A stretch of 64,000 nt of DNA, taken from NCBI GenBank assembly GCA_001464475.1, contig LNDX01000003.1, forward strand, positions 1 through 64,000, given 5' to 3'. Made by a program: the position numbers and the translations under genes. Positions 27,597-37,194 of the stretch are shown one piece after another; positions within the stretch are counted from its first letter, which is position 1; every line of letters begins with the position of its first letter. The notes under the pieces were generated by a model. That model was not told the DNA's origin. It was given only the letters and a program-made list of their open reading frames with translations, and made no database searches. Source of the DNA: Flavobacteriaceae bacterium Ga0077528 (GTDB taxonomy: Bacteria > Bacteroidota > Bacteroidia > Flavobacteriales > Flavobacteriaceae).

Positions 27597-29546
27597 CTAT
27601 TGAAAGAAATTCCAAACTAGACCAAATCGAATCATAAAATCGCGATAAGGCGTGTTTGGCGCAGAATAGAAAGTATTACCAGTAAAACTCGAATTAAAAT
27701 GTTCTGCTTTAAGAAAAATTCTGGTTTGTCTTACCCTGGCATTTACAAAGAAATCTAACATTGGAAAATTTCCAATTTGCTTTTCATTTTGCACAAAAAA
27801 CTCACCTAAAATTGGATTGTAATCGTTAGCAAAATACTCTGTAAAATAATTTATCGTTATACCCGTTTGAAGAAACATTGCGTTTTTGAATACCGTATCT
27901 GAAAAATAAATAGTGCTTCTAAGTGTAATATCTGGAACATTTAGAATTGCTTCTTTCTGTGTTACCTTTTGGTATAAAAATGTATTATCTAATGCCCATT
28001 TTTTGTATTTAAATTCTTTCGCTGCTTTTAACGAAAGGTAATTAATTGTTCCAGAATATTGATGAGGCGTTACTAGTTGCTGGTTTGCTACTTGTTGTAA
28101 ATCTTGAAAGTACAGATAATCATTAAGTGTTGTGAATTGCGCAGTAGCATTAACCCATTGTGTATTGGCATTTACTGTTATATTATTGATTTTTTCGTTT
28201 TTAAAATTATTCAGCCAAGTATAATTGATATATGCACTTTGATTTAATATGTAATTAAAATTAGGAAGTTTACTTATATTTTGATATTGAAAAGATACTT
28301 TATTTTTATCATTTATTTGGTAATCTAAATTAGCATCAAAATTTCTGAAAGCTTGAGTTGAAATTGAATTGGATAGCATTGCTTTTCCATTCCATTTATT
28401 TTTTCGGTATTCGTATTGTCCACCAATAGAATTAATAGTTGCTTTTAATTGGTTAGGAAAAGTTACACTTCCTACAGTTTGAACTAATTTATAAAAATAC
28501 TTGTAATTAAAATTTTCTATAAAGAACTGGAACTTACCAAGTGTTTTGTTCTCGTAAATTGCTCCAACCTTATTATACAATCTATCATATCTTGTATGAT
28601 CGTTAATTTTAGTAATTGCGTCAGAAGAAACATCACCAAAACGTTTGAATGCACCAGTACCTGTTCCAATTTCAGAGTTTAAACTTGCTTGATTGTATTC
28701 AAAAAATTTATGTTCGTAATTAAGTTGATGTGTTATAAATAAATTATTGTTTGCATCTTTTGAATTTATTCTGAAACTATGGTCTAAAAAAAGTCGTTTA
28801 CCTTTTAAGAAAGACTTTGCATCAGAGAAAAAAACTTGTAAACGTGGTCTATTTCTGAAAGCCTCATCTTCGCTTTCAAAATCTGATGGAATTGTCAAAC
28901 CTCCATTTTCGCCATTAAGTAAATCTTGACCTGTGAAATGGAAATTCGCAAAATACTTTTTATTTTTCGTGAAATAACTTGAAGTAAATCTAAAATTTCC
29001 TGCGCTTGTAAGTTGATTAATATATTTGCCTAAAGATCTTAATCCTTTAAAAGCAATTGAAAAATTAAATCGTTCAGAAGTATTTAAAGTTATTAAAGCA
29101 TCGACATTTTGTCCTTGCTCCATTACCGTTTTAAAATAAAGTTCGGTTAATGGAGTTGCAACAGAATAATAATTAATATCTTCTACTTCTAAATAATTAA
29201 AATGTTTGGCTTTGAAACCAAATTCAGGATATGCATTAAACTTATTCAATCCAAAATCTAAGGTATTGTATGTTTGTCCTTCATTAGGAAATGGCATCAA
29301 ACCAAAAATATCTCTTCTTAAATAATTATAATCATACTCTTTTTTAATTGCAAGAGTGGTGTCCACAAAAGTAGTGTCTCTATCAATAGAAATGATTTTA
29401 TATGAAGTAATTGGTGCTTTTCTGGCTTGCTCTTTTGCTTTTTGCTCTGCGGTTTTTACCAAACTTTTACGCTTCTCCTCTTTTCCTTTCTCTTGAGATA
29501 AAAGTAAGCATGGAATAAACAACAATAAAAAATATAATCTTCTCAT
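27597..29546 (-). CDS. Putative outer-membrane porin (Porin_10 type)
   Basis: This 649-residue protein has a signal peptide (MRRLYFLLLFIPCLLLSQE) and a basic Lys/Glu-rich segment, then a beta-barrel-like remainder with alternating aromatic strands. The blocks EYDYNYLRRDIFGLMPFPNE, then GQTYNTLDFG and the C-terminal strand ending RDFMIRFGLVWNFFQ (terminal Phe-Gln) are typical of the Bacteroidetes putative porin family. The transported solute is unknown. It has its own -10 element and ends about 50 nt before element copy B. Confidence 0.8.
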   Translation of the reverse strand: MRRLYFLLLFIPCLLLSQEKGKEEKRKSLVKTAEQKAKEQARKAPITSYKIISIDRDTTFVDTTLAIKKEYDYNYLRRDIFGLMPFPNEGQTYNTLDFGLNKFNAYPEFGFKAKHFNYLEVEDINYYSVATPLTELYFKTVMEQGQNVDALITLNTSERFNFSIAFKGLRSLGKYINQLTSAGNFRFTSSYFTKNKKYFANFHFTGQDLLNGENGGLTIPSDFESEDEAFRNRPRLQVFFSDAKSFLKGKRLFLDHSFRINSKDANNNLFITHQLNYEHKFFEYNQASLNSEIGTGTGAFKRFGDVSSDAITKINDHTRYDRLYNKVGAIYENKTLGKFQFFIENFNYKYFYKLVQTVGSVTFPNQLKATINSIGGQYEYRKNKWNGKAMLSNSISTQAFRNFDANLDYQINDKNKVSFQYQNISKLPNFNYILNQSAYINYTWLNNFKNEKINNITVNANTQWVNATAQFTTLNDYLYFQDLQQVANQQLVTPHQYSGTINYLSLKAAKEFKYKKWALDNTFLYQKVTQKEAILNVPDITLRSTIYFSDTVFKNAMFLQTGITINYFTEYFANDYNPILGEFFVQNEKQIGNFPMLDFFVNARVRQTRIFLKAEHFNSSFTGNTFYSAPNTPYRDFMIRFGLVWNFFQ

Positions 29547-29562
29547 AGTAAATACAAAGCAA

Positions 29563-29570
29563 CAAAAATA
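29563..29570 (-). promoter_or_regulatory. -10 element of the porin gene
   Basis: On the minus strand this reads TATTTTTG (TAnnTTTG), 16 nt before the start at 29546, implying a leader near 10 nt. Confidence 0.5.
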
Positions 29571-29622
29571 GACAATAGTTTATAAAGTTATCAATAGAAA
29601 ATCATAATATAAAGCAAAAAAA

Positions 29623-29647
29623 GAGGCTGTCTATTTTAGACAGCCTC
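29623..29647 (-). terminator. Terminator of the susCD unit
   Basis: GAGGCTGTCTA and TAGACAGCCTC form a perfect 11-bp stem with a 3-nt loop, followed on the minus strand by seven T. It lies 22 nt after the susD-like stop. Confidence 0.93.
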
Positions 29648-29669
29648 AATTTATTGTATATTAAAAATA

Positions 29670-31313
29670 TTAATATCCAGGATTTTGAACTATACTTGGG
29701 TTAGCACTTAACTCAACTTGTGGTATTGGTAAAGCCCATTTAAAACTAGTTAATGGTAAATTAGCAGGGTTTGCTAATGGGAAATTCCATGAACCAGAAG
29801 CGTAATCTGCTGGACTTCTATCTATAGAAGCATTAGCTAAAGCTCCAATTCTCTTTATATCAATAAATCTAAAGCCTTCAAAACAAAGTTCTATTCTTCT
29901 TTCATCCAAAACAGCTTTCCAAGCTTGTTGTGGAGTAGAATAAGTTGCCAATGTATTTCCGCCAAAAATTCTGTTATCACGTAAATTATCTATTACGGTA
30001 GCTGCACCTGTTAAATCACCAGCAGCAATTCTAGCTTCAGCTTTAATTAAATACATTTCTGACAATCTACACTGCATAAAATCTGGATTTGCAGCATTAG
30101 ATGAAGAAACAGCTGTTTGACCTCCATGTTTTTGAATAGCTAAAATATCAGTATCTTTAACAACTGCATCTGTTAAATAAGTTGGACTACATAAAGACTG
30201 AGTAGTTGCATTTGGAGTTGCAGGTAAAAACAAAGCAACTCTAGCTCTAACATCATTAACTACAGCATTGTTATTAAATTCCGCTGATTGATGAGCGGCG
30301 ATTTGAGCAGCTGTTGGTGTACCACTTGGAACAGAAGAAGTATAATTTGGTGCTAAAGCATTAAATAAACCTCTTGACATTTCATAAAACAAAGAACCAT
30401 TTCTTCTATTAGAATTAGAATTCCATCCATTGTGTAAATTAGATCCTTGTAAATTCTGTGCAGCTAATCTTTTTAGTTTAAAAATAACCTCAGTATTTGC
30501 AGGTTCATTACCAGTGTGAAAAACATTAGCATAGTTAGTAGTATTCGCTAAAACCAATCCAGAATTGTTAATTACTTCATTAGCATATATTTCAGCATTT
30601 GGGTAATCACCTTTCAAAGCATAAGCACGAGCTTTTAAAGCGTTTGCTAAATTTTTTGAAGCATAAATTTTAGCATTAGCTCCTGTGTATAAAACAGAAG
30701 GATCTACTGTATTGAATATAGTGATTGCAGAATTTAAATCACTGTGAATTAAAGAATAAAAAGCTCCGTTAGAAGTTCTTGGCAATAATTCAGTTGATTC
30801 TATAACTCTATCAGATAAAATACCTGCTAAAGCATTATCATCTTTAGGATTTGTTGAAAAATAAGAAAGAATTTTTATGTGACATAAAGCTCTATAAGTA
30901 AGTGCTTCTGCTTTAATTCTTTTAATTTTTTCAACTTCTACAGGATCTGTAGGCGCAAGTGTATTTGCTGCTAAAATAACTCTATTTATCCTTGCTAAAG
31001 CACGATAATTCATATTCCAGATAGAGGTAGCACCTCCATTATTTGGTAGAATATTGAAAATATAATCAGTATTTATTCCTTGACCTCCATTATTAAAACC
31101 AGGAGCGGCCTCATCCGTCATTACAGATGGAAAAACATACTCTTCTCTATTTGTCATAATCAATAGACCATTGTTTAAAAGTCTATCCAAATCTGTACTA
31201 GTTCTCAATGCTATATCCTCATCCCTTGTACCAGGTGTGTAAGGCTCTAGCAAATCATTATCACAACTAACGAAGAGTGATAATGAACATATCAATAAAA
31301 ATAATTTTTTCAT
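29670..31313 (-). CDS. SusD/RagB family nutrient-binding outer-membrane lipoprotein
   Basis: This 547-residue lipoprotein has a lipobox ending at C17 (SLFVSC) and the SusD TPR-like helical fold: IWNMNYRALARINRVILAAN, then AEALTYRALCHIKILSYFST and the C-terminal ERRIELCFEGFRFIDIKRIG. SusD proteins form the lid over the SusC barrel and capture glycans or peptides. It lies 13 nt after the SusC gene on the same strand. No glycoside hydrolase or peptidase follows, so the substrate stays open. Confidence 0.92.
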   Translation of the reverse strand: MKKLFLLICSLSLFVSCDNDLLEPYTPGTRDEDIALRTSTDLDRLLNNGLLIMTNREEYVFPSVMTDEAAPGFNNGGQGINTDYIFNILPNNGGATSIWNMNYRALARINRVILAANTLAPTDPVEVEKIKRIKAEALTYRALCHIKILSYFSTNPKDDNALAGILSDRVIESTELLPRTSNGAFYSLIHSDLNSAITIFNTVDPSVLYTGANAKIYASKNLANALKARAYALKGDYPNAEIYANEVINNSGLVLANTTNYANVFHTGNEPANTEVIFKLKRLAAQNLQGSNLHNGWNSNSNRRNGSLFYEMSRGLFNALAPNYTSSVPSGTPTAAQIAAHQSAEFNNNAVVNDVRARVALFLPATPNATTQSLCSPTYLTDAVVKDTDILAIQKHGGQTAVSSSNAANPDFMQCRLSEMYLIKAEARIAAGDLTGAATVIDNLRDNRIFGGNTLATYSTPQQAWKAVLDERRIELCFEGFRFIDIKRIGALANASIDRSPADYASGSWNFPLANPANLPLTSFKWALPIPQVELSANPSIVQNPGY

Positions 31314-31326
31314 AATTTAATTTTTT

Positions 31327-34300
31327 TTAAAATTTAACATCCAAGCCAAAAGTTATAATTCTAGCAGTAGGGTATTGATAAACATCTTCTAATCTATCAC
31401 TTTCAGCATCAAAACCTTTCCATTTAGTGATTGTAAATAAATTTTCAGCTGTAACATTAAAAGACAAATCTTTAAAGAAAGTATCTTTTAAAAATTTATT
31501 TGGCAATCTGTAACCTACTTGTAAATTTCTTAATCTGATGTAAGAAGCATCACGTAAAAAACGATCTGAATTTTCTTGTAAAGCATTACTTGCATCTAAA
31601 GCAGGAATGTCTGTGTTAGTATTTGTTGGAGTCCAAGCGTTCAATAATTCATTTGAAACATTGAACTGACCTATCTGGTTAGTTGAACTATCTAAAGCAT
31701 TTAGGTAATCGAAATCATATCGAACTACATCAAATACGTAAGAAAACAAAGTAGAAACAAACAAACCTTTATAATCAAAATCAAAACCAAAACCTCCTTG
31801 GTATTTAGGAATAAAGTTTTTACCTACAGCTCTTCTATCTGAAGCAGTTGGAGTAGTAGTTATATTACCATTAATGTCAAGATATTGCATTTCACCATTT
31901 GTTGGATTTACACCAGCATAACGATATAAAAATGGTTGATAAGTTGGTTGACCATTTCTATGCACATAAGTAATACCATTAGCAGAAGTAACAAATATTT
32001 CGCCTGTATCATTTTCAATATCATCAATATAATTTTTATTCATTGATCCGTTACCTCTTAAAGTAAACGTCATGTTATCAGTTTTAATAACGTCAACTTG
32101 TAAGTTTAGTTCAAGACCTTTATTGAATACAGTAGCTTCAGTGTTTCTTAATAGATTGTTTTCTCCAGCAGCTGCAGAAATTGGCGCATTTAAAAACTGA
32201 GCGGTTGTTGCTCTACTGTAATAATCAACATTAGCTCTAAGTCTAGATTTGAACATTTCTAAGTCTAAACCAATATTATAAGTTTTGGTTGTTTCCCATC
32301 TTAAATCTGGATAACCTAAACTTAAACCTTGTGATGGATTTCCATTATAAGAACTACCTGCGGTAGTTAATGTAGAATATGTAGTAGCAAATTTAGGTGG
32401 ATTAATCCCTGTAAAAATAGTACCATCTTCAAGTCTTTGGTTACCAATTGTTCCTAGAGATCCTCTTAGTTTTAATACATTCAACTTACTGAAATCTTTC
32501 AAGAATTCATCTAAATTGACTCTTCCACCAATTGAAAAGAAATTTCCAGCTTGACGCTCTCTAATAAATCTTGAAGACCAATCTCTTCTTGCCGAAACAG
32601 CGATACCAAACTTACTATCAAAATCGTAATCTAACGACCCGAAATATGAAATTAAATCATTTCTCAATCTAGTTGACAAAACATTTGTTGGAACATATAA
32701 ATCATTTGCAGCAGTATCATTGATAAAACCTACACCAGAGTTAAATTCCCAAACTATAGGATCTAAACCATTTCTTCTCTGTTGGTCTGAAGCCAATTGA
32801 GCAAAATTGTATTCACCGTTAATGCTAGCATTGAATGAATGTTTTTTAATTTTCTTATCAAAACGAGCATATAACAAGTTAGAGAAATTAAACTCTCTTC
32901 TATTAAAAATATCATCAAAACCATTAAAATTACCACCCGCAAGTGACGACACACCAGGAGTAGCTGAGAAAAATAATGAGTTCCAGTTATTAGGAAATTG
33001 AGCGGTTAATGTTCTACTATTTATAAGTAAACCACCATTTCTTATACCAACAACAATATTCTTAGCTAATTTATAATTCAAATCAGAACCCACATCAACT
33101 CTTGTTTCTTCAATGTAATTTCTAAATGTTGCAGCATTATCTAATAATAAGATAGGTGTTGACAAGAAACCAGGCGTAGCGTTATAATACTCCCAAGCAG
33201 AATCAGAACCTGTATAAATATCTGGAGATATATAAGGAGCACCTAAAAATGCACCAGTAACAAAGTTTCTATTAATAGCTCCACCACCTAAGTTAGTTGG
33301 CTCGTTATTTTTAGTAAAACCAACAGCAGTATTTAAAAGGAATTTAACTTTATCATTTGCAGATTTTCCATTTAAATTATTTCTAACTGTAAATCTTTTC
33401 AAATCTGAGTTAGGCAATAATCCATCCTGATCGGTAAAACTTACAGAGGTAAAAGTACCAATGTTTTTATTAGTATTTTCAATACTCAAGTTATGACTGA
33501 TAGTATTTGAAGGAGAAAAGAAAACTTTAGTCCAATCAGTATTAATGCTGTAAGCTGCAATTTCTGCAGGAGTTAAAGTTGAACCCAATCCAACACCTTT
33601 GATAGATTCTAAAGTTAACAACTCTCTAGCGTTTGCATAGGTAAATCCTGGCTTTTGCAATTCAGACACACCATATTGTGTACTATATCTAAAAGTAGTT
33701 TTAGCATCACCAAAATTTCCTTTTTTAGTTTTAATTACAATAACCCCATTAGAACCTCTTGATCCATACTCAGCAATTGCCGCAGCATCTTTCAATACCT
33801 CAGCAGATGCTATATCATTAGGATTCAAATTTCTAAACGCATCATTGTATGAAGGAAAACCATCAATTACATAAAGTGGATCTGAACTACCAGTTACAGT
33901 ACCTAATCCTCTAATTAAAACTGTTGGCGCAGAACCAGGTTGCCCAGAACCAGATGTAATGTTAACACCTGCAAGTTGTCCTTGCAAAGTACTAATCGCA
34001 TTAACATTTGGTCTGTTTTCAATAGTTTTTGCATTAACAATTGAAGATGCAACAACAGCAGTTTTTTTGGTAACCGTACGATACCCTTGCGTTATTACAA
34101 CTTCATCAAGTACTTTAGCAGTTTCTTTCAAGGATACACTATAGCTGTTAGCAGCACCTACTGTAACAGACTTGTTGTCATAACCTAGAAATGAAAACAC
34201 TAAAACATCACCAGCTTTTGCTTTTATGGAGAATTTACCATCCATATCAGCTGAGGCACCTTTTGTTGTTGTTTTATTAACAACATTAGCACCTGGTAGT

Positions 34301-34410
34301 GGTCCTTTTGAATCAGACACCACACCTGTTACAGTTTTCTCTTGTGCAAACGAAAACTGCATTGATAACGCTACTAAAAGCGTAAAAATCCATTTGAACT
34401 TCGATCTCAT
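31327..34410 (-). CDS. SusC/RagA family TonB-linked outer-membrane transporter
   Basis: This 1027-residue TonB-dependent transporter has a signal peptide (MRSKFKWIFTLLVALSMQFSFAQE), an N-terminal carboxypeptidase-like domain (VTGVVSDSKGPLPGANVVNK, then GDVLVFSFLGYDNKSVTV), a TonB-box region (LDEVVITQGY), a plug (TLQGQLAGVNI, then VLIRGLGTV, YVIDGFP, LKDAAAIAEYGSRGSNGVI) and a long beta barrel. Together with the SusD partner it imports an oligomeric nutrient. With no linked degradative genes it may be peptide rather than glycan specific, which is inference. Confidence 0.95.
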   Translation of the reverse strand: MRSKFKWIFTLLVALSMQFSFAQEKTVTGVVSDSKGPLPGANVVNKTTTKGASADMDGKFSIKAKAGDVLVFSFLGYDNKSVTVGAANSYSVSLKETAKVLDEVVITQGYRTVTKKTAVVASSIVNAKTIENRPNVNAISTLQGQLAGVNITSGSGQPGSAPTVLIRGLGTVTGSSDPLYVIDGFPSYNDAFRNLNPNDIASAEVLKDAAAIAEYGSRGSNGVIVIKTKKGNFGDAKTTFRYSTQYGVSELQKPGFTYANARELLTLESIKGVGLGSTLTPAEIAAYSINTDWTKVFFSPSNTISHNLSIENTNKNIGTFTSVSFTDQDGLLPNSDLKRFTVRNNLNGKSANDKVKFLLNTAVGFTKNNEPTNLGGGAINRNFVTGAFLGAPYISPDIYTGSDSAWEYYNATPGFLSTPILLLDNAATFRNYIEETRVDVGSDLNYKLAKNIVVGIRNGGLLINSRTLTAQFPNNWNSLFFSATPGVSSLAGGNFNGFDDIFNRREFNFSNLLYARFDKKIKKHSFNASINGEYNFAQLASDQQRRNGLDPIVWEFNSGVGFINDTAANDLYVPTNVLSTRLRNDLISYFGSLDYDFDSKFGIAVSARRDWSSRFIRERQAGNFFSIGGRVNLDEFLKDFSKLNVLKLRGSLGTIGNQRLEDGTIFTGINPPKFATTYSTLTTAGSSYNGNPSQGLSLGYPDLRWETTKTYNIGLDLEMFKSRLRANVDYYSRATTAQFLNAPISAAAGENNLLRNTEATVFNKGLELNLQVDVIKTDNMTFTLRGNGSMNKNYIDDIENDTGEIFVTSANGITYVHRNGQPTYQPFLYRYAGVNPTNGEMQYLDINGNITTTPTASDRRAVGKNFIPKYQGGFGFDFDYKGLFVSTLFSYVFDVVRYDFDYLNALDSSTNQIGQFNVSNELLNAWTPTNTNTDIPALDASNALQENSDRFLRDASYIRLRNLQVGYRLPNKFLKDTFFKDLSFNVTAENLFTITKWKGFDAESDRLEDVYQYPTARIITFGLDVKF

Positions 34411-34609
34411 ATTAAATTTATTTGAGTTAGTTATTCCGCAAACTTCTTAATAATTTCTTAAATAAACAAATAATACTTCGGAATATTACAATTTATTTTT
34501 GTTAAATTTTTTAAGCGGTTTACTAACATTGTGGTTGCAACACATTATTATGATGCAGAATTATGTAAAAGGTTGCGTTAAAATTTATATTTTTATCAAA
34601 ATTAATTTT

Positions 34610-35209
34610 ATGTTAAGTTTAAGATATTCTGAATTACTTAATGAGTGCGGAACTGACGAAGCCGGAAGAGGTTGTTTAGCAGGACCCGTAACTGCCGCTG
34701 CAATTATACTTCCTGATGACTTTCAGTTGGATTTATTAAATGACTCCAAACAATTGTCTGAAAAGGTTAGAGAAAAATTAAAACCAATTATTGAAGAAAA
34801 AGCAATATCTTATGCTATTACTCATTTGGAGCCGATAATCATTGATGAAATAAACATCTTAAACGCATCTATAAAAGCGATGCAAGAATGTGTTGTTAAG
34901 TTAAATCCTATACCTAATTATATAATAGTGGATGGAAATAGATTTAAACCTATCAACAATATCCCATACAGCACTATAGTAAAAGGTGATTCTAAATACA
35001 TGAGTATCGCAGCTGCATCGGTTTTGGCAAAAACTTACAGAGATGAATATATGGATAAAATACACGAAGAATTTCCAATGTATAATTGGAAACAAAATAA
35101 AGGTTATCCGACTAAAGAACATAGAGAAGCCATTAGAAAATATGGAACAACTAAATATCACCGAATGAGCTTTAAATTGTTACCAGAACAACTTTCTTTT
35201 GATTTTTGA
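34610..35209 (+). CDS. rnhB: Ribonuclease HII
   Basis: This 199-residue endonuclease cleaves RNA in RNA-DNA hybrids and at single ribonucleotides. The first active-site cluster is [14 protein letters not shown]; further acidic residues are in IIVDGN and [22 protein letters not shown] longer frame starting at 34499 adds 37 residues with no family similarity, so the ATG at 34610 ([14 protein letters not shown]) is chosen. It points away from the SusC gene and converges on lipB. Confidence 0.95.
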   Translation: MLSLRYSELLNECGTDEAGRGCLAGPVTAAAIILPDDFQLDLLNDSKQLSEKVREKLKPIIEEKAISYAITHLEPIIIDEINILNASIKAMQECVVKLNPIPNYIIVDGNRFKPINNIPYSTIVKGDSKYMSIAAASVLAKTYRDEYMDKIHEEFPMYNWKQNKGYPTKEHREAIRKYGTTKYHRMSFKLLPEQLSFDF

Positions 35210-35237
35210 TTTAGGATTATGGATTTAGGATTTTGAA

Positions 35238-35936
35238 TTAGCAGTATTCTGCTTCAAAAAGTTGTTTGAAATGTTTTTGAATTTTTTCTTTTACTTCTTC
35301 TTCATTAACACTTTCGACACCCAGTTCAACTTGCAATGATGTAACAGCCTTTCCTTTTATACCACATGGAATGATATTATCGAAATATCCTAAATTGGCA
35401 TTTACATTTAGAGCAAAACCATGCATGGTTACCCAACGACTTGCTCGAACACCCATAGCACAAATTTTTCTTGCAAATGGTGTTCCAACATCTAGCCATA
35501 CACCTGTTTCACCTTCGCTTCTTGTACTGGTAATATTGTATTCAGCTAAAGTTAAAATAATTACTTCTTCGAGAAATCGTAAATACTTATGAATATCTGT
35601 AAAGAAATTTTCCAAATCTAAAATTGGATATCCTACTATCTGACCTGGCCCATGATAGGTAATATCTCCTCCTCTATTTATTTTGTAAAAAGTAGCTCCT
35701 TTATCTTGAAGTTGTTTTTCAGATAAAAGTAAATTAGATATATCTCCGCTTTTACCTAATGTATATACATGAGGGTGTTCTACAAACAAAAAATAATTTG
35801 GCGTTTCAACCAAAGTGCTTTCTTTTCTATTTTGAATTTTTACATCAACAATTCCTTTAAAAAGTTCTTCTTGATAATCCCAAGTTTCTTTGTAATCTTT
35901 TTTACCTAAATCTTGAAGCTTTATTTTTTTATTCAT
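35238..35936 (-). CDS. lipB: Octanoyl-[acyl-carrier-protein]:protein octanoyltransferase
   Basis: This 232-residue enzyme transfers octanoate from ACP to lipoyl domains. The motifs YTLGKSGD, RGGDITYHGPGQIVGYPILD, the catalytic Lys region (KICAMGVRASRWVTMHGFAL) and the catalytic Cys in IIPCGIKGKAVTSL are all present. Its ATG overlaps the stop of the upstream lipoprotein gene by 1 nt (TAATG), so the two are probably translated from one mRNA. It converges on rnhB with no clear terminator between them. Confidence 0.96.
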   Translation of the reverse strand: MNKKIKLQDLGKKDYKETWDYQEELFKGIVDVKIQNRKESTLVETPNYFLFVEHPHVYTLGKSGDISNLLLSEKQLQDKGATFYKINRGGDITYHGPGQIVGYPILDLENFFTDIHKYLRFLEEVIILTLAEYNITSTRSEGETGVWLDVGTPFARKICAMGVRASRWVTMHGFALNVNANLGYFDNIIPCGIKGKAVTSLQVELGVESVNEEEVKEKIQKHFKQLFEAEYC

Positions 35937-36760
35937 TATTCAAAAGTCACTTCAAAATTAAGCTTGTCTGGATTTTCCATATAATCTTTCAAAGGATATT
36001 CTATGGTGATTGTTTTTCTATCTTCGCTGTAAAGTGCATTTTCTATAGAAATCTTTTTTACAGCTTTTGGAAATTGATATACTACTTTGAAATTAGACTG
36101 GTCGTAAAACATATCTAAAGATTCTTTCATTTTATTAGCAACATCATCCTCTGAACCTTCTTCTACATCTTCAGTAACCTCTTTTTTCTTTTCAATTTTA
36201 GCTACAGTCTTTTTAAATGTTTTACCATCATAAAAGAAACTTGTAGAAGAATTGTCTTCTAAAGCATCTGGAGCCATTCCCATTCCACCAGATTTTTGAC
36301 CTGTAGGAGAAATTGATTTCATTGATTCAACTGGAGACATTACATCTTGAAGTTCTGAAATTGAATTGAAATCTGTAAACATGCTATAATTCATTATTCC
36401 TTTTTCCTCATCAATAATTGTTCTCACACTAAAGCGTTCCATTTTTTTAATTTTGGCTTGCTCTTCTGGAGATAATTTAGAAATACTATCTTGTTTACCC
36501 GCAAACATTTCTTTGAAAGTAAAAGTACTGTCAACTACTTTTTTATTTTTTCTGTTTACCGTTTCTTTTTTATCTTTTTTAGTATCTTCTTTATCATCAC
36601 CTTTAAATGCGCTACCCATCATTGACATCATTTTGGTACCGTCAATGTCATAAGCAAATTTACCCGAACCATTATCATTAATAATCATTTTTTCTGTTAT
36701 GGTACAACTCGTCATAGCTAACGTAAGAAGTAGTGCAAAAAGTAATTTTATTGATTTCAT
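35936..36760 (-). CDS. Lipoprotein of unknown function
   Basis: This 274-residue protein has a lipoprotein signal peptide with the Cys at residue 19 (LTLAMTSC). It has an N-terminal beta segment (TEKMIINDNGSGKFAYDIDG), a highly charged Lys/Asp region (about 55-75), Met/Ser-rich middle stretches and a C-terminal beta segment (VVYQFPKAVKKISIENALYS). I do not recognise a characterised family. The close link to lipB is probably operonic only. Confidence 0.75.
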   Translation of the reverse strand: MKSIKLLFALLLTLAMTSCTITEKMIINDNGSGKFAYDIDGTKMMSMMGSAFKGDDKEDTKKDKKETVNRKNKKVVDSTFTFKEMFAGKQDSISKLSPEEQAKIKKMERFSVRTIIDEEKGIMNYSMFTDFNSISELQDVMSPVESMKSISPTGQKSGGMGMAPDALEDNSSTSFFYDGKTFKKTVAKIEKKKEVTEDVEEGSEDDVANKMKESLDMFYDQSNFKVVYQFPKAVKKISIENALYSEDRKTITIEYPLKDYMENPDKLNFEVTFE

Positions 36761-36898
36761 ATATGTGAAAATTATTTGTTAGTGGTAATATATGTAATCG
36801 CCTTTTTATTTATTGGTGCTTGCTTGCGCAAACTTGTAGTTAATGGCGATTTCATCTTTAATTTAATTTATTTTACAAATATACAAAAAGTTTACAAT

Positions 36899-36985
36899 CT
36901 AGCCCTGACAGGAATGGCATCCTTTTTTTGTTGATTTCGAGTGCCTCAATCAACAAAAAAAGATAGAATGGATGGCAGGAAAATG
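36899..36985. repeat. Structured intergenic element, copy C (long stem)
   Basis: The 5' arm is TAGCCCTGACAGGAATGGCA, then CTTTTTTTGTTGATT (36926-36940) pairs perfectly over 15 bp with AATCAACAAAAAAAG (36952-36966) around an 11-nt loop, and the 3' arm is ATAGAATGGATGGCAGGA. CCCTG can pair with CAGG at the base across a large, nearly symmetric internal loop. Related arms occur at 27492 and 20512. It may be a structured RNA or a mobile palindromic repeat. Confidence 0.55.
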
Positions 36986-37100
36986 GATAACAAATAAAGC
37001 CCAAGCCATTCGCTACTAAAAAAGTATTCAGTAATCAGTTGCAGTTAGTGGTATTGAAGTCACAATATTAACTTTATCAATAATTATTTAAGAATCAACT

Positions 37101-37160
37101 AAACTTTTAAACTTTTAAACTTTTAAACTTTTAAACTTTTAAACTTTTAAACTTTTAAAC
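37101..37160. repeat. 8-bp tandem repeat, 7.5 copies, upstream of lysS
   Basis: The unit AAACTTTT is repeated without a mismatch over 60 bp. It ends 7 bp before the lysS -10 element and so covers the whole -33 region. Confidence 0.97.
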
Positions 37161-37167
37161 TAATAAC

Positions 37168-37175
37168 TATCTTTG
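37168..37175 (+). promoter_or_regulatory. -10 element of lysS
   Basis: TATCTTTG is a perfect TAnnTTTG match 20 nt before the start codon, directly after the 8-bp repeat array. There is no TTTG at the -33 position. Confidence 0.65.
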
Positions 37176-37194
37176 CACGCTTAAATACAATTAT

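Larger units (their letters stand above)
36761..37194. other. Divergent intergenic region upstream of lysS
   Basis: This 434-bp gap has no gene. It holds a possible -10 for the lipoprotein (TATATTTG on the minus strand, 36876-36883), an inverted repeat AATCGCC (36796-36802) with GGCGATT (36845-36851), structured element copy C (36899-36985), the 8-bp tandem repeat (37101-37160) and the lysS -10. Confidence 0.7.

Noticed and set aside
35210..35237. GATTTAGGATTATGGATTTAGGATTTTG repeats between rnhB and lipB as a functional element
   Set aside because: It is a short imperfect word repeat without hairpin potential, similar to the simple sequence seen in other spacers here.
37101..37160. 8-bp array as part of a CRISPR
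   Set aside because: The units are contiguous with no spacers, and there are no cas genes.
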